DNA of 64,000 bases. Origin: Corynebacterium jeikeium. GTDB lineage: Bacteria; Actinomycetota; Actinomycetes; Mycobacteriales; Mycobacteriaceae. Shown here piece after piece: positions 46,031 through 54,294 of this stretch. Location of the stretch: NCBI RefSeq assembly GCF_000738175.1, contig NZ_JFCH01000034.1, positions 1 through 64,000 of the forward strand, given 5' to 3'. How positions within the stretch are numbered: the first letter of the stretch is position 1; each line of letters opens with the position of its first letter. The notes beneath the pieces are model-generated. The model had not been told where the DNA came from. It made no database searches and saw only the letters and a program-made list of their open reading frames with translations. Both the position numbers and the translations under genes were made by a program.

Positions 46031-46828
46031 CTAGCAGCGGCCGAGCTCGCGCTGGATCGCCTCCTTCTCCGCCTGCGTGACCCACAGCTGGTACTCCGCC
46101 TTCACACGCACCTGAATGGAGACATAGGTGCAGCGGAAACCCTTGTTCGCCGGCAGCCACGTCGCGGCATCACCCGCACCCTTCTGCATATTCGACGACC
46201 CGTCGACGGCCAACAGGTTCATCGGATCGTTGGCGAACTGCTCGCGCCGCTCCGGGGAAAGCTGCTGCGCGCCCTTCTGCCAAGCATCGGCCAAGGCCAC
46301 CACGTGGTCGATCTGCACCGCCCGGCTGGTGTTCTGCCCGCGGACGAAGTGGATGTGCTGGCCGGTATAAGGATCCTGCAGGTCACCACTGAGCACCTTG
46401 CAGCCCTTCGGCGCCTCCACGTTAGTGAGGTCACGCGCGAGGATGTCGTTGCGCTGATCGCAACCGTTGCGGTCGATATCCTTCCACCGCTGGCCGAACT
46501 CATCGCGGTTATAGCCCGTCTTCGGCGCGCGCCCCTTGACCGCCAGCGTCTCCAGCAGGTCCAGCATGTTCTGCTGGTGCAGCGACTGCTCCGGCGCTGC
46601 GGGTTGCTCTGGTTGTTCCGGTTCTGGCTGCTCTGGGGGCTCGGATTGTTCTGGCTGCTCCGGAACCGTTTCTGTGGTCGGTTCTACCGGTGCTTCCGAG
46701 CTTTGTGACGCCGAACTTCCGCCCTCTAGGAACTCCGCACCCTCGGCGCACCCACCGAGCAGCAAACTCACGCCCACTAGCAGCGCCGCTGTACGGCCAG
46801 TTACACGGCCACTTACCCTCTTGCTCAT
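46031..46828 (-). CDS. lipoprotein with HNH/DUF1524-type nuclease domain
   Basis: 265 residues. A lipobox (LLLGGCAE) after a basic hydrophobic start predicts attachment to the outer face of the membrane. A Pro/Glu/Gln repeat stretch (about 50-90) follows, then a DUF1524/HNH-like domain with IDHVVALADAW and KGFRCTYVSIQV. This domain occurs in GmrSD-type and secreted nucleases; activity on outside DNA is plausible but not shown. Only 8 bases separate it from the convergent glycosylase. Confidence 0.78.
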   Translation of the reverse strand: MSKRVSGRVTGRTAALLVGVSLLLGGCAEGAEFLEGGSSASQSSEAPVEPTTETVPEQPEQSEPPEQPEPEQPEQPAAPEQSLHQQNMLDLLETLAVKGRAPKTGYNRDEFGQRWKDIDRNGCDQRNDILARDLTNVEAPKGCKVLSGDLQDPYTGQHIHFVRGQNTSRAVQIDHVVALADAWQKGAQQLSPERREQFANDPMNLLAVDGSSNMQKGAGDAATWLPANKGFRCTYVSIQVRVKAEYQLWVTQAEKEAIQRELGRC

Positions 46829-46918
46829 AATCCAACACGCTAGCAATTGCCCCGGACAGCCCCGGCGAGCATCCGCCCTAAGTTTCGAACAAGCGTGCGG
46901 GGCGGCGCGGGCGTAGGG

Positions 46919-46925
46919 GCGTCAA
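46919..46925 (+). repeat. dispersed GGCGTCA motif, intergenic copy
   Basis: GTAGGGGCGTCAATAAAAAG, a near-consensus copy in the 159-base gap between the lipoprotein and DUF4442 starts. Confidence 0.7.
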
Positions 46926-46987
46926 TAAAAAGAGAATACTTTTATACCTGCTTGCCGTTGGCGGTCTCGCGGTAGCATAAACGCATC

Positions 46988-47755
46988 ATGAAACCTCTGA
47001 AGAAGATTTACCGCGCACAAATGAAGGCAGTACCGGCCTTCGCAGACAAGATGATCGAGAAGCCGAACCGCATGCGGCGCATGATGAACCTCTGGCCGCC
47101 GCTGCTGTGCTCCGGCATTAAGATGACCCGCGTTTCCGAAGACTGGGCACACGCGCGCATCGTGCTGAACCTGCGTTGGTGGAACGCCAACATGCACGGT
47201 GCCGCCTTCGGCGGAACGCTGTTTTCCATGACGGATGTGCTGTTCGGCACCCTGATCGCCCGCCGTCTTGGCACTGAATACGAAGCTTGGACCCGTACCG
47301 GCACCTTCCAATTCCTCAAGCCCGGTCGCAGTGGGGCATACATGGACGTGGATCTCACGCCCGAGCTGATCAATTGGATCACCGAAACCGTCGAAGAGGA
47401 CGGCTACTGCAACGTGCCGTACACCTCCATCATTTACAACAAAGACGGCTCCATCGTGGGCATCGGCCAGCAGGATCTGCACGTCCGCCCGCGCGGTGGA
47501 GGCAAGCGCGCCGACCGGCCGAAGCAGGCCCTGCAGCCGCGCGGCCTAGTGCTGGAATCGCTGGCAAACGCCGTGGTCTGGCACTGCTTCAAGGATCAGC
47601 CGGAGATCCTGACCGTGCTCATGTCCGAACAGCGCCGCATCCCCGATCCCGAGGATCAGATGCGCCACGTGGTGAAGGTAGCGCTAGAAAAATCCACCAA
47701 GTCCCGGGAGGACCTGGTGGCTCTAGATATTCCGGAAAAGTACCTGGACGCTTAA
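46988..47755 (+). CDS. DUF4442 hotdog-fold thioesterase-like protein
   Basis: 255 residues. The hotdog-like core runs about 30-165: RWWNANMHGAAFGGTLFSMTD resembles the PaaI/YiiD active loop, followed by FLKPGRSGAYMDVDL. It could hydrolyse acyl-CoA or acyl-ACP; the substrate is not known. A C-terminal helical extension of about 90 residues is extra. TAGCAT (46973-46978) just before the ATG suggests a very short leader. Confidence 0.78.
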   Translation: MKPLKKIYRAQMKAVPAFADKMIEKPNRMRRMMNLWPPLLCSGIKMTRVSEDWAHARIVLNLRWWNANMHGAAFGGTLFSMTDVLFGTLIARRLGTEYEAWTRTGTFQFLKPGRSGAYMDVDLTPELINWITETVEEDGYCNVPYTSIIYNKDGSIVGIGQQDLHVRPRGGGKRADRPKQALQPRGLVLESLANAVVWHCFKDQPEILTVLMSEQRRIPDPEDQMRHVVKVALEKSTKSREDLVALDIPEKYLDA

Positions 47756-47756
47756 G

Positions 47757-48107
47757 TTAGCCAAGCACCTTGCCGCAGTTCGGCCAAGCGCCTGCACCCT
47801 GCGTGGCCAGGACCTTCTCGGCAATCTCGATCTGCTGCGCCTTCGTGGCCTGGTTAGCGGTCGGGGCGTACTTCGTACCGCCGAAGCCAGACCAGGTCTG
47901 GGCGCTAAACTGCAGCCCGCCGTAGTAGCCGTTGCCCGTGTTGATGCTCCAGTTGCCACCGGACTCACACTGTGCAACCTGATCCCAGGCGCTTACCGGT
48001 GCGGCCTGTGCGGCCGGGGCTGCCACAGCTGCGGCGGCTGCCGGGGCAGCAACCAGGCCTGCGGCCATGCCGATGCGGGCGAAAGCGGTCTTTACGGACT
48101 TATTCAT
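47757..48107 (-). CDS. resuscitation-promoting factor (Rpf domain), short form
   Basis: 116 residues: signal peptide (1-36, Ala-rich) then one Rpf domain with the catalytic Glu in [21 protein letters not shown] and a second Cys (PNCGKVLG). Rpf enzymes are muralytic transglycosylases that wake dormant cells. It matches the short single-domain corynebacterial Rpf. A probable structured leader lies upstream. Confidence 0.93.
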   Translation of the reverse strand: MNKSVKTAFARIGMAAGLVAAPAAAAAVAAPAAQAAPVSAWDQVAQCESGGNWSINTGNGYYGGLQFSAQTWSGFGGTKYAPTANQATKAQQIEIAEKVLATQGAGAWPNCGKVLG

Positions 48108-48179
48108 GTAGACGAAAACTCCTTCTGCGAAGCCGGCCGGGTGGCTGGCTTCATATCGATTGTTTGATGTCTACGCGGC

Positions 48180-48300
48180 CGCGCTTTGCGACTGCACGCT
48201 GGCAGTTACGCGAAGTATCGCGCCCCGGGTGCTTGCCGGGCAGCTGCCACTAAGCACGCAAACTTACGCACTCTCCCCCGGGGTGCGTCAACCGAAAAGG
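48180..48300 (-). ncRNA. structured leader candidate upstream of rpf
   Basis: On the minus strand the rpf leader can form several hairpins: ACGCAC...GTGCGT, GTGCTT...AAGCAC enclosing GGCAGCTGCC, and CGCG-N6-CGCG. A GGGGGAG stretch lies near its 5' end. rpf genes in other actinobacteria often carry a c-di-AMP (ydaO) riboswitch, but I could not match the full ydaO core here. The gap 48108-48466 otherwise holds a small AAGGGG/CCCCTT hairpin (48341-48361). Confidence 0.3.
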
Positions 48301-48430
48301 CGCCAGATCCCGAAAAAATCTCGGATTGATAACAGAATTTAAGGGGCTTCTTAGACCCCTTGCTGGCTGGATTCCACCACTTAGAACCTGAGAAAGCGCC
48401 TCTCACCAGGCGAATGCATCACTGCACCTC

Positions 48431-48459
48431 TTGATTGATGCTTTGATGCGGAATACTAT
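48431..48459 (+). promoter_or_regulatory. promoter of the vapB-vapC pair, leaderless
   Basis: TTGATT (48431-48436) and TACTAT (48454-48459), spaced 17 bases. The expected transcription start coincides with the vapB ATG at 48467. Confidence 0.6.
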
Positions 48460-48466
48460 TGTGTAC

Positions 48467-48706
48467 ATGCGCACCACAATTAATCTTCCTTCGAAAGTCC
48501 TAGAGGCGGCTAAACAGCAAGCGAAGCTCAACGACCTCACCTTGAGTTCTTACGTAGAAGAGGTAATTCGAACGGCTCTAAAGCAAGCTGAAAACTCTCC
48601 ACAACAAACAGACAGCATTTTTCTCCCAGTGTTTGACTGCGGCCCCATGCTCGTAGACATCGACGATAAAGATGCACTCTGGGAGACGCTCGATGATCGT
48701 TCCTGA
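48467..48706 (+). CDS. vapB: VapB-type antitoxin (ribbon-helix-helix)
   Basis: About 79 residues: RTTINLPSKVLEAAKQQAKLNDLTLSSYVEEVIRTAL is a ribbon-helix-helix, followed by an acidic C-terminal toxin-binding tail. ATG 48467 is preferred since it coincides with the promoter start. Overlaps the toxin gene by 14 bases. Confidence 0.85.
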   Translation: MRTTINLPSKVLEAAKQQAKLNDLTLSSYVEEVIRTALKQAENSPQQTDSIFLPVFDCGPMLVDIDDKDALWETLDDRS

Positions 48707-49127
48707 TGTCAATGTTCTGATTAACGCATTCAGCTCCTCCGCACCCCGCCACAAGGAAGCTAAGGAATGGCTACAGAAGGCGCTTTCTCAGCGTGAATCG
48801 GTCGGAATTCTCGACGTGGTAGCGACCGGGTTTATCCGAATCATGACGAATCCTCGGATTTTTGCAGTGCCTCTCACCCCGGAGCAGGCTACAGGAGCCA
48901 TCAACGCAGTCCTCGCTTCCCCCAACACAGTGCTTTTACACCCCGCAGGCGCTTCTTGGGACATCTTCGACGAGATGGTGCGACTGCATAAACTCTGCGG
49001 TAACGATATTCCCGACGCATGGATTGCCGCCGCGGTCATTGCAGACGAGGCAACCTTAATAAGCGATGATCAAGGTTTCGCCCGCTTCTCCAACCTGCGG
49101 TGGAACAGCATTGGCGAAGGAAAGTAG
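48693..49127 (+). CDS. vapC: VapC-type PIN-domain toxin
   Basis: 144 residues. PIN ribonuclease fold with acidic residues in VPDVNVLINAF (Asp5), KEAKEWL and DIPDAWIAAAVIADEATLISDDQGF. It should cleave RNA, often tRNA, and be blocked by the partner antitoxin. The 14-base overlap implies coupled translation. Confidence 0.88.
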   Translation: MIVPDVNVLINAFSSSAPRHKEAKEWLQKALSQRESVGILDVVATGFIRIMTNPRIFAVPLTPEQATGAINAVLASPNTVLLHPAGASWDIFDEMVRLHKLCGNDIPDAWIAAAVIADEATLISDDQGFARFSNLRWNSIGEGK

Positions 49128-49180
49128 CAACTCTCGATTCGGATTGCAGTCGACGAGGACAATCCACTGGAGCGAAGCAT

Positions 49181-49762
49181 TTATCGGCGCGGGCCGTAGA
49201 CCGCAGCCGATTCGATGCGGGTAGGCACCACGTACGCGATTGCGGCGGTGCAAACAATGCCCGTGAGCGTCACCAACGTCCCCCAGTCGCCACTTAGCAG
49301 TCCGCCCGCGAGCACCCATGCGATCGCGGCGACTGATGCCAGCGCGATCACGGCCATGCCAAAGAGGTGCTCGTTGCCCGTACCGGAAACCGGTATGTAC
49401 AGGAGCCCGGCGAGTACGCCGATGACGCCCGCAATCACTCCAGTCAGTACAGCAGGCCCCACGCCTGCGGACGCTTCACCTGGAATGAAGCTCACCAGGA
49501 GGTCCACGATGAACACCGCAGCGAAAGTGACAGCTGCGGCTAGGACAGCGAGGACGATGAGGTTCATCGCGACCTTCTTGCCGTCGTAGCGGCCGGCCAG
49601 CAGGCCTTCGCGCGGATCTTGCGGGGGCTGGTTGTAGCCAGAGTTATACCCCTGCGGGTACTGCTGCTGGTTGTTGTAGCCAGAGTTGTAGCCGCCATAA
49701 CCGCCATTGCCCTGCGTGTTGAACATGCGAGTCTGGTCGTCGTTTCCTTGCGGGTAAGTCAC
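49181..49762 (-). CDS. four-span membrane protein with Gln/Tyr/Gly-rich N-terminus
   Basis: 193 residues. A 50-residue N-terminus of GYNSGYN/QQYPQGYN repeats, prion-like again, is followed by four transmembrane helices from about residue 65. No family recognised. GTG start with AAAGGAG 6 bases upstream. Confidence 0.72.
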   Translation of the reverse strand: MTYPQGNDDQTRMFNTQGNGGYGGYNSGYNNQQQYPQGYNSGYNQPPQDPREGLLAGRYDGKKVAMNLIVLAVLAAAVTFAAVFIVDLLVSFIPGEASAGVGPAVLTGVIAGVIGVLAGLLYIPVSGTGNEHLFGMAVIALASVAAIAWVLAGGLLSGDWGTLVTLTGIVCTAAIAYVVPTRIESAAVYGPRR

Positions 49763-49865
49763 CCAACGCTCCTTTCACTGGCGTTTCAGGTGGCCTATGT
49801 TACCGGAGTGACTATTGAGTAGTCACCCCCTTAGCCTGCTTCGTCAGCCTGCTCCGCCGCAGCGT

Positions 49866-50369
49866 CTACTTCTTCAGCCGATTTTCCACACTGGTGATAA
49901 GGCTACGAACGTTGGTGAGTACGCGCTCTTCCTTTTCCTCGACCGTCAGCGTCTCCGTCATCTGCGTGGTTCCGTCCGGAGTTTTCGTTCCGCGCACATA
50001 ATCCACACACGCCAGGTCACTGCACATGTACGTACCGATGCTGCCGTAGTTATCCTGCGCGGACTTCGTGGTGACGATCGACATCAGAGAGGCGCCACTC
50101 GAAGGGTGCAGCGTGCGGCAAATCTGGCACATGCGCGCCCCGCCGCCGGTCGGGGCCTTACGGATCTCCATAGTGAGACCCTGCAAACCCTGCGCGGTCT
50201 CCGCGACGAGGTATGCCCGCTGGGGCGCCTTGGGGTCCGCCCAGCTGACAAACACCTGGCTCCCCCAGTCGGCGCCCAGAACGTGTGCCGGAATGTGAAT
50301 GCGCGCAGCGGCACCCTTAGAGCAGTTGATAAAGCTCTTCCGAATCGCCTTTTCAGAGTAGGCCTGCAC
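49866..50369 (-). CDS. FBP-domain (EF-G-binding type) zinc protein
   Basis: 167 residues. The core is CQICRTLHPSSG and MCSDLACVDYVRG, the treble-clef zinc site of the FBP C-terminal family (fusidic-acid-resistance-related, EF-G-binding proteins in other phyla). GTG 50369 is chosen because GGTGGAG lies before it. Its role here is not known. Confidence 0.75.
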   Translation of the reverse strand: MQAYSEKAIRKSFINCSKGAAARIHIPAHVLGADWGSQVFVSWADPKAPQRAYLVAETAQGLQGLTMEIRKAPTGGGARMCQICRTLHPSSGASLMSIVTTKSAQDNYGSIGTYMCSDLACVDYVRGTKTPDGTTQMTETLTVEEKEERVLTNVRSLITSVENRLKK

Positions 50370-50453
50370 GATACTCCACCTTTCCGTCGCGCGAACTGCA
50401 CCAAACATGCAGGTACGGTGGCCAAGTGTAACAATCCTCGAAGGGAGCAGATC

Positions 50454-51218
50454 ATGGCGCGCAATGCGACGGAACCACTCGACGTACTCATCATCGGCGG
50501 GGGATTTGCAGGCACTGCGGCGGGTGTTACCCTCGCCCGAGCTCAGCGGACCGTCCGAATCATCGACAACGGAAAACCGCGTAACCGCTTCAGCGCCCAC
50601 TCTCACGGCATCATGGGGCGCGACGGAGCGAGCCCAATGGAGCTACTCGACCAAGGGCGCGACGAATTCATAGCTTTCGGCGGTGAAGTAACCCAAAATG
50701 AGGTCACCTCTCTCGAGCAAACAGGCAACGCATGGACGGCCACTACGGCCGACGGACAGCAGTTTCCGGCCCGACAGATACTCATGGCGACGGGCATCAC
50801 CGACGAACTGCCAGACGTACCGGGCTTAGCCGAGCTTTGGGGATCGCGAGTTTTCCACTGCCCTTATTGCCACGGCTACGAGGTCCGGGGGCGCGACCTT
50901 GCTGTCATCGGCGGAAGGAATCCCAGGTTTACGACGCACATGGTGCACTTGATGCGGAAGTGGACCGATCGCGTCACGTTCTTCACCAATGGGCTCTCCC
51001 TTGACGAAGCCGACCGTGCACTGTTCGAAAAGCGCGGTGTTGTTCTTATGGACGCCCCCGTCTCCCGCGTGCAGCCCGACCCAGAATCGAAAACGGGAGT
51101 GCTAGTGAGCGCCACCGATCCCATCGAAGCTGGCGACTCCGCCTCCACCGCCATCGCGATCGATCAGGCCTTATTGGACGAAGAGCTACAGCAGATTCAA
51201 GGGCAGGCTCATGGATAA
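50454..51218 (+). CDS. thioredoxin-reductase-like oxidoreductase, apparent internal deletion
   Basis: 254 residues. FAD loop VLIIGGGFAGTAAGVTLARA and redox CPYCHGYEV are intact, but the NADPH loop reads GGRNPRFTT instead of the usual GGGxSA. After GVVLMDAPVSRV the sequence jumps to PIEAGDSASTAIAIDQALL, so about 55-65 residues, including the usual FAD-binding VxAAGD region, seem absent. The frame is open. Either a divergent subfamily or a decaying gene. ATG 50454 has GAAGGGAG 7 bases upstream. Overlaps the next gene by 8 bases. Confidence 0.72.
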   Translation: MARNATEPLDVLIIGGGFAGTAAGVTLARAQRTVRIIDNGKPRNRFSAHSHGIMGRDGASPMELLDQGRDEFIAFGGEVTQNEVTSLEQTGNAWTATTADGQQFPARQILMATGITDELPDVPGLAELWGSRVFHCPYCHGYEVRGRDLAVIGGRNPRFTTHMVHLMRKWTDRVTFFTNGLSLDEADRALFEKRGVVLMDAPVSRVQPDPESKTGVLVSATDPIEAGDSASTAIAIDQALLDEELQQIQGQAHG

Positions 51219-51813
51219 CGAACAACCACAACAGGTAGCGTTTATTCTTTTCGATGGATTTGAGCTGCTGGATGTCTTTGGTCCTGCCGAGATTTTCTCC
51301 AAAGTTCCTGGCCTACAGGTGGAGTTCGCCTCCGTGGATGGGCAAGCCGTTGCCAGCTCCCAAGGTGTGAAAATTCTCCCCGACACAACCTTCGATTCCC
51401 TCGTGTGCGACACCTTTATCATCCCCGGCGGCCAGGGAACGCGAGCACTCGTCAAAGATGCGGATTTCCTGGCCCGCATCTACAAAATGGCGAGCTGCAC
51501 CTCGCTTGTCTGTTCCATATGCACGGGTTCAGCGGTTTTGGCCGCAGCTGGTTTGCTGGAGGGATACGCCGCCACCAGCAATAAACTTGCGTTTGATTGG
51601 GCCAATTCTTTCGGCAAGGACATCGACTGGAAAGGCTCTGCCCGGTGGGTGCAGGACAGAGACCGTTGGACGTCTTCCGGTGTGGCAGCGGGTATAGATA
51701 TGGCCGTCGCTTTCGTCACCCACTTCTTCGGCGCTCCACTTGCGGAGAAGATCGCCCATGACCTAGAGATTCAATTTAATAGCGACCCGGAGCACGACCC
51801 ATTCGCGGTCTGA
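51211..51813 (+). CDS. DJ-1/PfpI-family protein
   Basis: 200 residues, ThiJ/PfpI fold: VAFILFDGFELLDVFGPAEIF, FIIPGGQGTRAL and the nucleophile-elbow CSICTGSAVLAAAGLL (the Cys in SICTG). Probably a cysteine hydrolase, isomerase or chaperone. Coupled to the preceding reductase-like gene. Confidence 0.88.
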   Translation: MDNEQPQQVAFILFDGFELLDVFGPAEIFSKVPGLQVEFASVDGQAVASSQGVKILPDTTFDSLVCDTFIIPGGQGTRALVKDADFLARIYKMASCTSLVCSICTGSAVLAAAGLLEGYAATSNKLAFDWANSFGKDIDWKGSARWVQDRDRWTSSGVAAGIDMAVAFVTHFFGAPLAEKIAHDLEIQFNSDPEHDPFAV

Positions 51814-51861
51814 AATCTAGCACGCATTACTACTGCCTTGTAACCGCCCCCGGCAATGCAA

Positions 51862-51908
51862 AACACCCCGCACGGCCAGGATCCGAAGATCCAACCCTGC
51901 GGGGTGTT
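51862..51908 (-). terminator. compound terminator of tRNA-Leu, probably bidirectional
   Basis: AACACCCCGCA (51862-51872) and TGCGGGGTGTT (51898-51908) give a perfect 11-bp stem. The 25-base loop contains a nested GGATC-CGAA-GATCC hairpin. UUUU follows on the minus strand. It also closes the DJ-1 transcript coming from the left. Confidence 0.8.
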
Positions 51909-51915
51909 CGTTCTG

Positions 51916-51998
51916 TGGGCGAAGGGGGACTTGAACCCCCACGTCCCGAAGGACACTGGCACCTGAAGCCAGCGCGTCTGCCATTCCGCCACTCGCCC
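51916..51998 (-). tRNA. tRNA-Leu (anticodon CAG)
   Basis: An 83-base class II tRNA on the minus strand: acceptor stem GGGCGAG pairing with TTCGCCC, anticodon stem CTGGC/GCCAG with loop TTCAGGT, variable arm TGTCCTTCGGGACGT, and T-arm GGGGGTTCAAGTCCCCC. CCA is not encoded. Upstream of fhaA, as in related corynebacteria. Confidence 0.95.
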
Positions 51999-52029
51999 GA
52001 GTGACTATGTAGGACACATGGTATTCACC

Positions 52030-52045
52030 ACAGTGTTTACACTGT
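52030..52045. promoter_or_regulatory. 16-bp palindrome upstream of tRNA-Leu and fhaA
   Basis: ACAGTGT-TT-ACACTGT, perfect 7-bp arms, 32 bases upstream of the tRNA 5' end. No known regulator. The 357-base gap 51999-52355 holds this palindrome and the fhaA promoter; no gene seen. Confidence 0.45.
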
Positions 52046-52182
52046 CTTGCCTGCTGAAACCACACATTCCTAACTGGAATCTGTGCTCGCTGGCAACGAA
52101 ATGAAACTCTAGCACGATGCACGCGCGCTTCCAAAAAACGCATCTGACCTGCGTGAAAATGCACGTTACCCGTTACTACCCC

Positions 52183-52188
52183 TATAAT
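52183..52188 (+). promoter_or_regulatory. -10 box likely serving the fhaA operon
   Basis: A perfect TATAAT in the forward direction; the -35 is weak (TGCACG, 17 bases upstream). It would leave a 5' leader of about 160 bases before the fhaA ATG. Confidence 0.45.
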
Positions 52189-52355
52189 GGCCAACTACAC
52201 ACTCGCAGCATCGGGGTATGGCTGCACAGCACAACCTGCCACCCGGTGCCCGCGACTTTCGTCATACAGCGCCCCGCCAGGCACAACTAGCGCCAGGCAC
52301 TTAAGGCATGCGACTGCAGTGGAAAACACAGGACGACACAGGAGGACTACGGACA

Positions 52356-53642
52356 ATGAGTCTGTTTGGACGTTTCAAGAAGCTCGACAGCTCGCTTCAG
52401 CGCGGGCTGGATAACGGCTTCGCACGTGTCTTCGGCGGCGAGGTTGTTCCAACCGAGATCGACGAGGTTCTTAAGCAGTACGCCGAAGAGTCCGTCATGA
52501 CGGATGCCCAGGGCCAGCGTTTGGCTCCCAGCTACTTCCAGGTACTCGTCAGCACCCGCGACTACGCAAGCCTCACCGAGTCCCGCCCGCGCCTGGCCGA
52601 GGAAATGGGCGATCGCCTGAGCCGCTTCATTCGTAACCAGGGCTGGCGCACAAACGAGCCGGTCAAGGTGAACCTTTCTGCCCACGACGGCTTGCACTCC
52701 GGGCAGATGCGTGCCGATGCGCGCTTCGACGTTCCCCGCACCGAGGATCGCTCCAGCGCAAACGTCGCCATCGGCGAGGATGCCCCGGCGCAAGCTAGTC
52801 GCCCGGAATGGCCTTCATCGCAGCCCGGCGAGCGTTCATTGGTCTCTCATGATTATGACGCCCCTAGCTCCAACGACGACCCGTCCAGCGATGCTCAACA
52901 CCCCAACTCCGGGCGATCTCTAGGGGATCTGGTTTCGTCGGCAGATGCGCAGCATCACCACCACGGGTCGGCCGACTCTGCTGGTGCTGCCGCTGGCGCT
53001 GCAGGTGCGGCCGCTGCTGGCGCTGCAGGTGCCCGCGCAGCAGGTGTGCACCGCGCCTCCCCGGATTTCGCGCGCAACCAGTGGTCGGATCAGGCGGAGC
53101 AAGCGGAAGATACTGAGGCCCCAGAGTCCCCGGAGTCCCCGGTATCCCAGGAACCCCAGGAATCTTGGGAGCCCCGCGACCACCAATCCCAGGACGAAGA
53201 GAAGGAAAGCGCGGTGCACAACCAGCAGAACTGGCAGGGCCAGCAGGAAGGCAATGATTTCGAACGTCCGGTGAGCTACCCGGGCACCGAAGTCATTGTG
53301 CAGTCTACTCCCTCCCCCGTACGCGGAGGCGTGGGCGCGGACAGCAGCGAGAGCGAACTGCGGGTCACCCTCACGCTGCACGATGGCTCCGACCGCACCT
53401 ACGAACTACGCAAGGGCAGCAACATCATCGGGCGCGGCAACGGAGTGGATCTGCGCATCCCCGATACCGGTGTTTCCCGCCAGCACGCAGACATCACCTG
53501 GGATGGCTACGATGCGGTGCTGACGGACCTGCAGTCCACCAACGGCACTTCCGTTAACGGCACCCCGATCGAAAACTGGCTGCTGGCCAGCGGCGACGTA
53601 ATCTCTCTCGGCCACTCTGAGATCGGCGTGGAGTTCCACTAA
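52356..53642 (+). CDS. fhaA: FHA-domain protein FhaA
   Basis: 428 residues. The N-terminal DUF3662 domain (MSLFGRFKKLDSSLQRGLDN to about 115) is followed by a long disordered linker with an H4 run and a Gly/Ala stretch, then a C-terminal FHA domain (NIIGRGNGVDLRIPDTGVSRQHADI, LQSTNGTSVNG). It binds phospho-Thr on envelope regulators. First gene of the kinase operon. AGGAGGA precedes the ATG. The linker holds a dispersed-motif copy (52856-52862, YDAPSS). Confidence 0.94.
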   Translation: MSLFGRFKKLDSSLQRGLDNGFARVFGGEVVPTEIDEVLKQYAEESVMTDAQGQRLAPSYFQVLVSTRDYASLTESRPRLAEEMGDRLSRFIRNQGWRTNEPVKVNLSAHDGLHSGQMRADARFDVPRTEDRSSANVAIGEDAPAQASRPEWPSSQPGERSLVSHDYDAPSSNDDPSSDAQHPNSGRSLGDLVSSADAQHHHHGSADSAGAAAGAAGAAAAGAAGARAAGVHRASPDFARNQWSDQAEQAEDTEAPESPESPVSQEPQESWEPRDHQSQDEEKESAVHNQQNWQGQQEGNDFERPVSYPGTEVIVQSTPSPVRGGVGADSSESELRVTLTLHDGSDRTYELRKGSNIIGRGNGVDLRIPDTGVSRQHADITWDGYDAVLTDLQSTNGTSVNGTPIENWLLASGDVISLGHSEIGVEFH

Positions 53643-53796
53643 CCCTATTTTTCCCTTCCGCCCTACTCCTTCAGGGTCATCTAAACTAGGCTATTCACAT
53701 ACACATGTGCCCCGCGGGGCTATGTGCGCCTGTGTTTATTGAGTGGTTCATGGAGTACTCACCGAACCTTCCGACCTTATTGAGGAGTTGAATACC

Positions 53797-54294
53797 GTGC
53801 AGACCACGCTGCTTTTGCTGGTCAAGATTGGCCTGCTGCTTTTGCTGTGGTTCTTCATCTGGATGACTGTTCGCTCCCTCAAGAAGGATGCGGATCGCAC
53901 CTCTGGCTTGACTCCCGCCGGGATGGCTCCCATCGCAGCGGGATACGGCGGTCCCATGAACGAGCCCTCTTCTTCCGGCCATGCTTTCCGCAGGCACAAG
54001 GCGCCTAATTCCCTGGAGCTCACCAGTGGCCCGCTGACTGGCACCACGCTGAACCTCAAGGGGTACCAGGACGTCTCCATCGGGCGCTCGCAGTCGTGCA
54101 CGCTGGTGCTGGAGGATGACTTTGCCTCCGGCACCCACGCGCGTCTGATCCGCCGCGGCTCGGATTGGTACGTCGAAGACCTCGACTCCCGCAATGGCAC
54201 CTGGATCGGTAACGAGCGCCTGGATCAGCCCGTTAAGCTTTCCGCCGGTATGGAAATCCGCATCGGCCAAACCCACGTGAGGATGGACGCATGA
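53797..54294 (+). CDS. fhaB: membrane FHA-domain protein FhaB (FipA)
   Basis: 165 residues: one N-terminal transmembrane helix (TTLLLLVKIGLLLLLWFF), then an FHA domain (SIGRSQSCTLVLEDDFASGTHARL, SRNGTWIGN). The GTG start at 53797 has GAGGAG upstream. It ends overlapping pstP (ATGA). FHA proteins of this operon dock on phosphorylated kinases. Confidence 0.92.
   Translation: MQTTLLLLVKIGLLLLLWFFIWMTVRSLKKDADRTSGLTPAGMAPIAAGYGGPMNEPSSSGHAFRRHKAPNSLELTSGPLTGTTLNLKGYQDVSIGRSQSCTLVLEDDFASGTHARLIRRGSDWYVEDLDSRNGTWIGNERLDQPVKLSAGMEIRIGQTHVRMDA

Noticed and set aside
48180..48300. c-di-AMP (ydaO) riboswitch upstream of rpf
   Set aside because: Only a GGGGGAG-like stretch and several hairpins were found; the conserved GGGTGAA and CAGCTAAC elements could not be placed, so it is listed only as a structured leader.
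49815..50453. N-terminal extension of the thioredoxin-reductase-like frame
   Set aside because: The open frame continues upstream, but the first 213 codons overlap the minus-strand FBP-domain gene and show no family similarity; the FAD motif starts right after ATG 50454.
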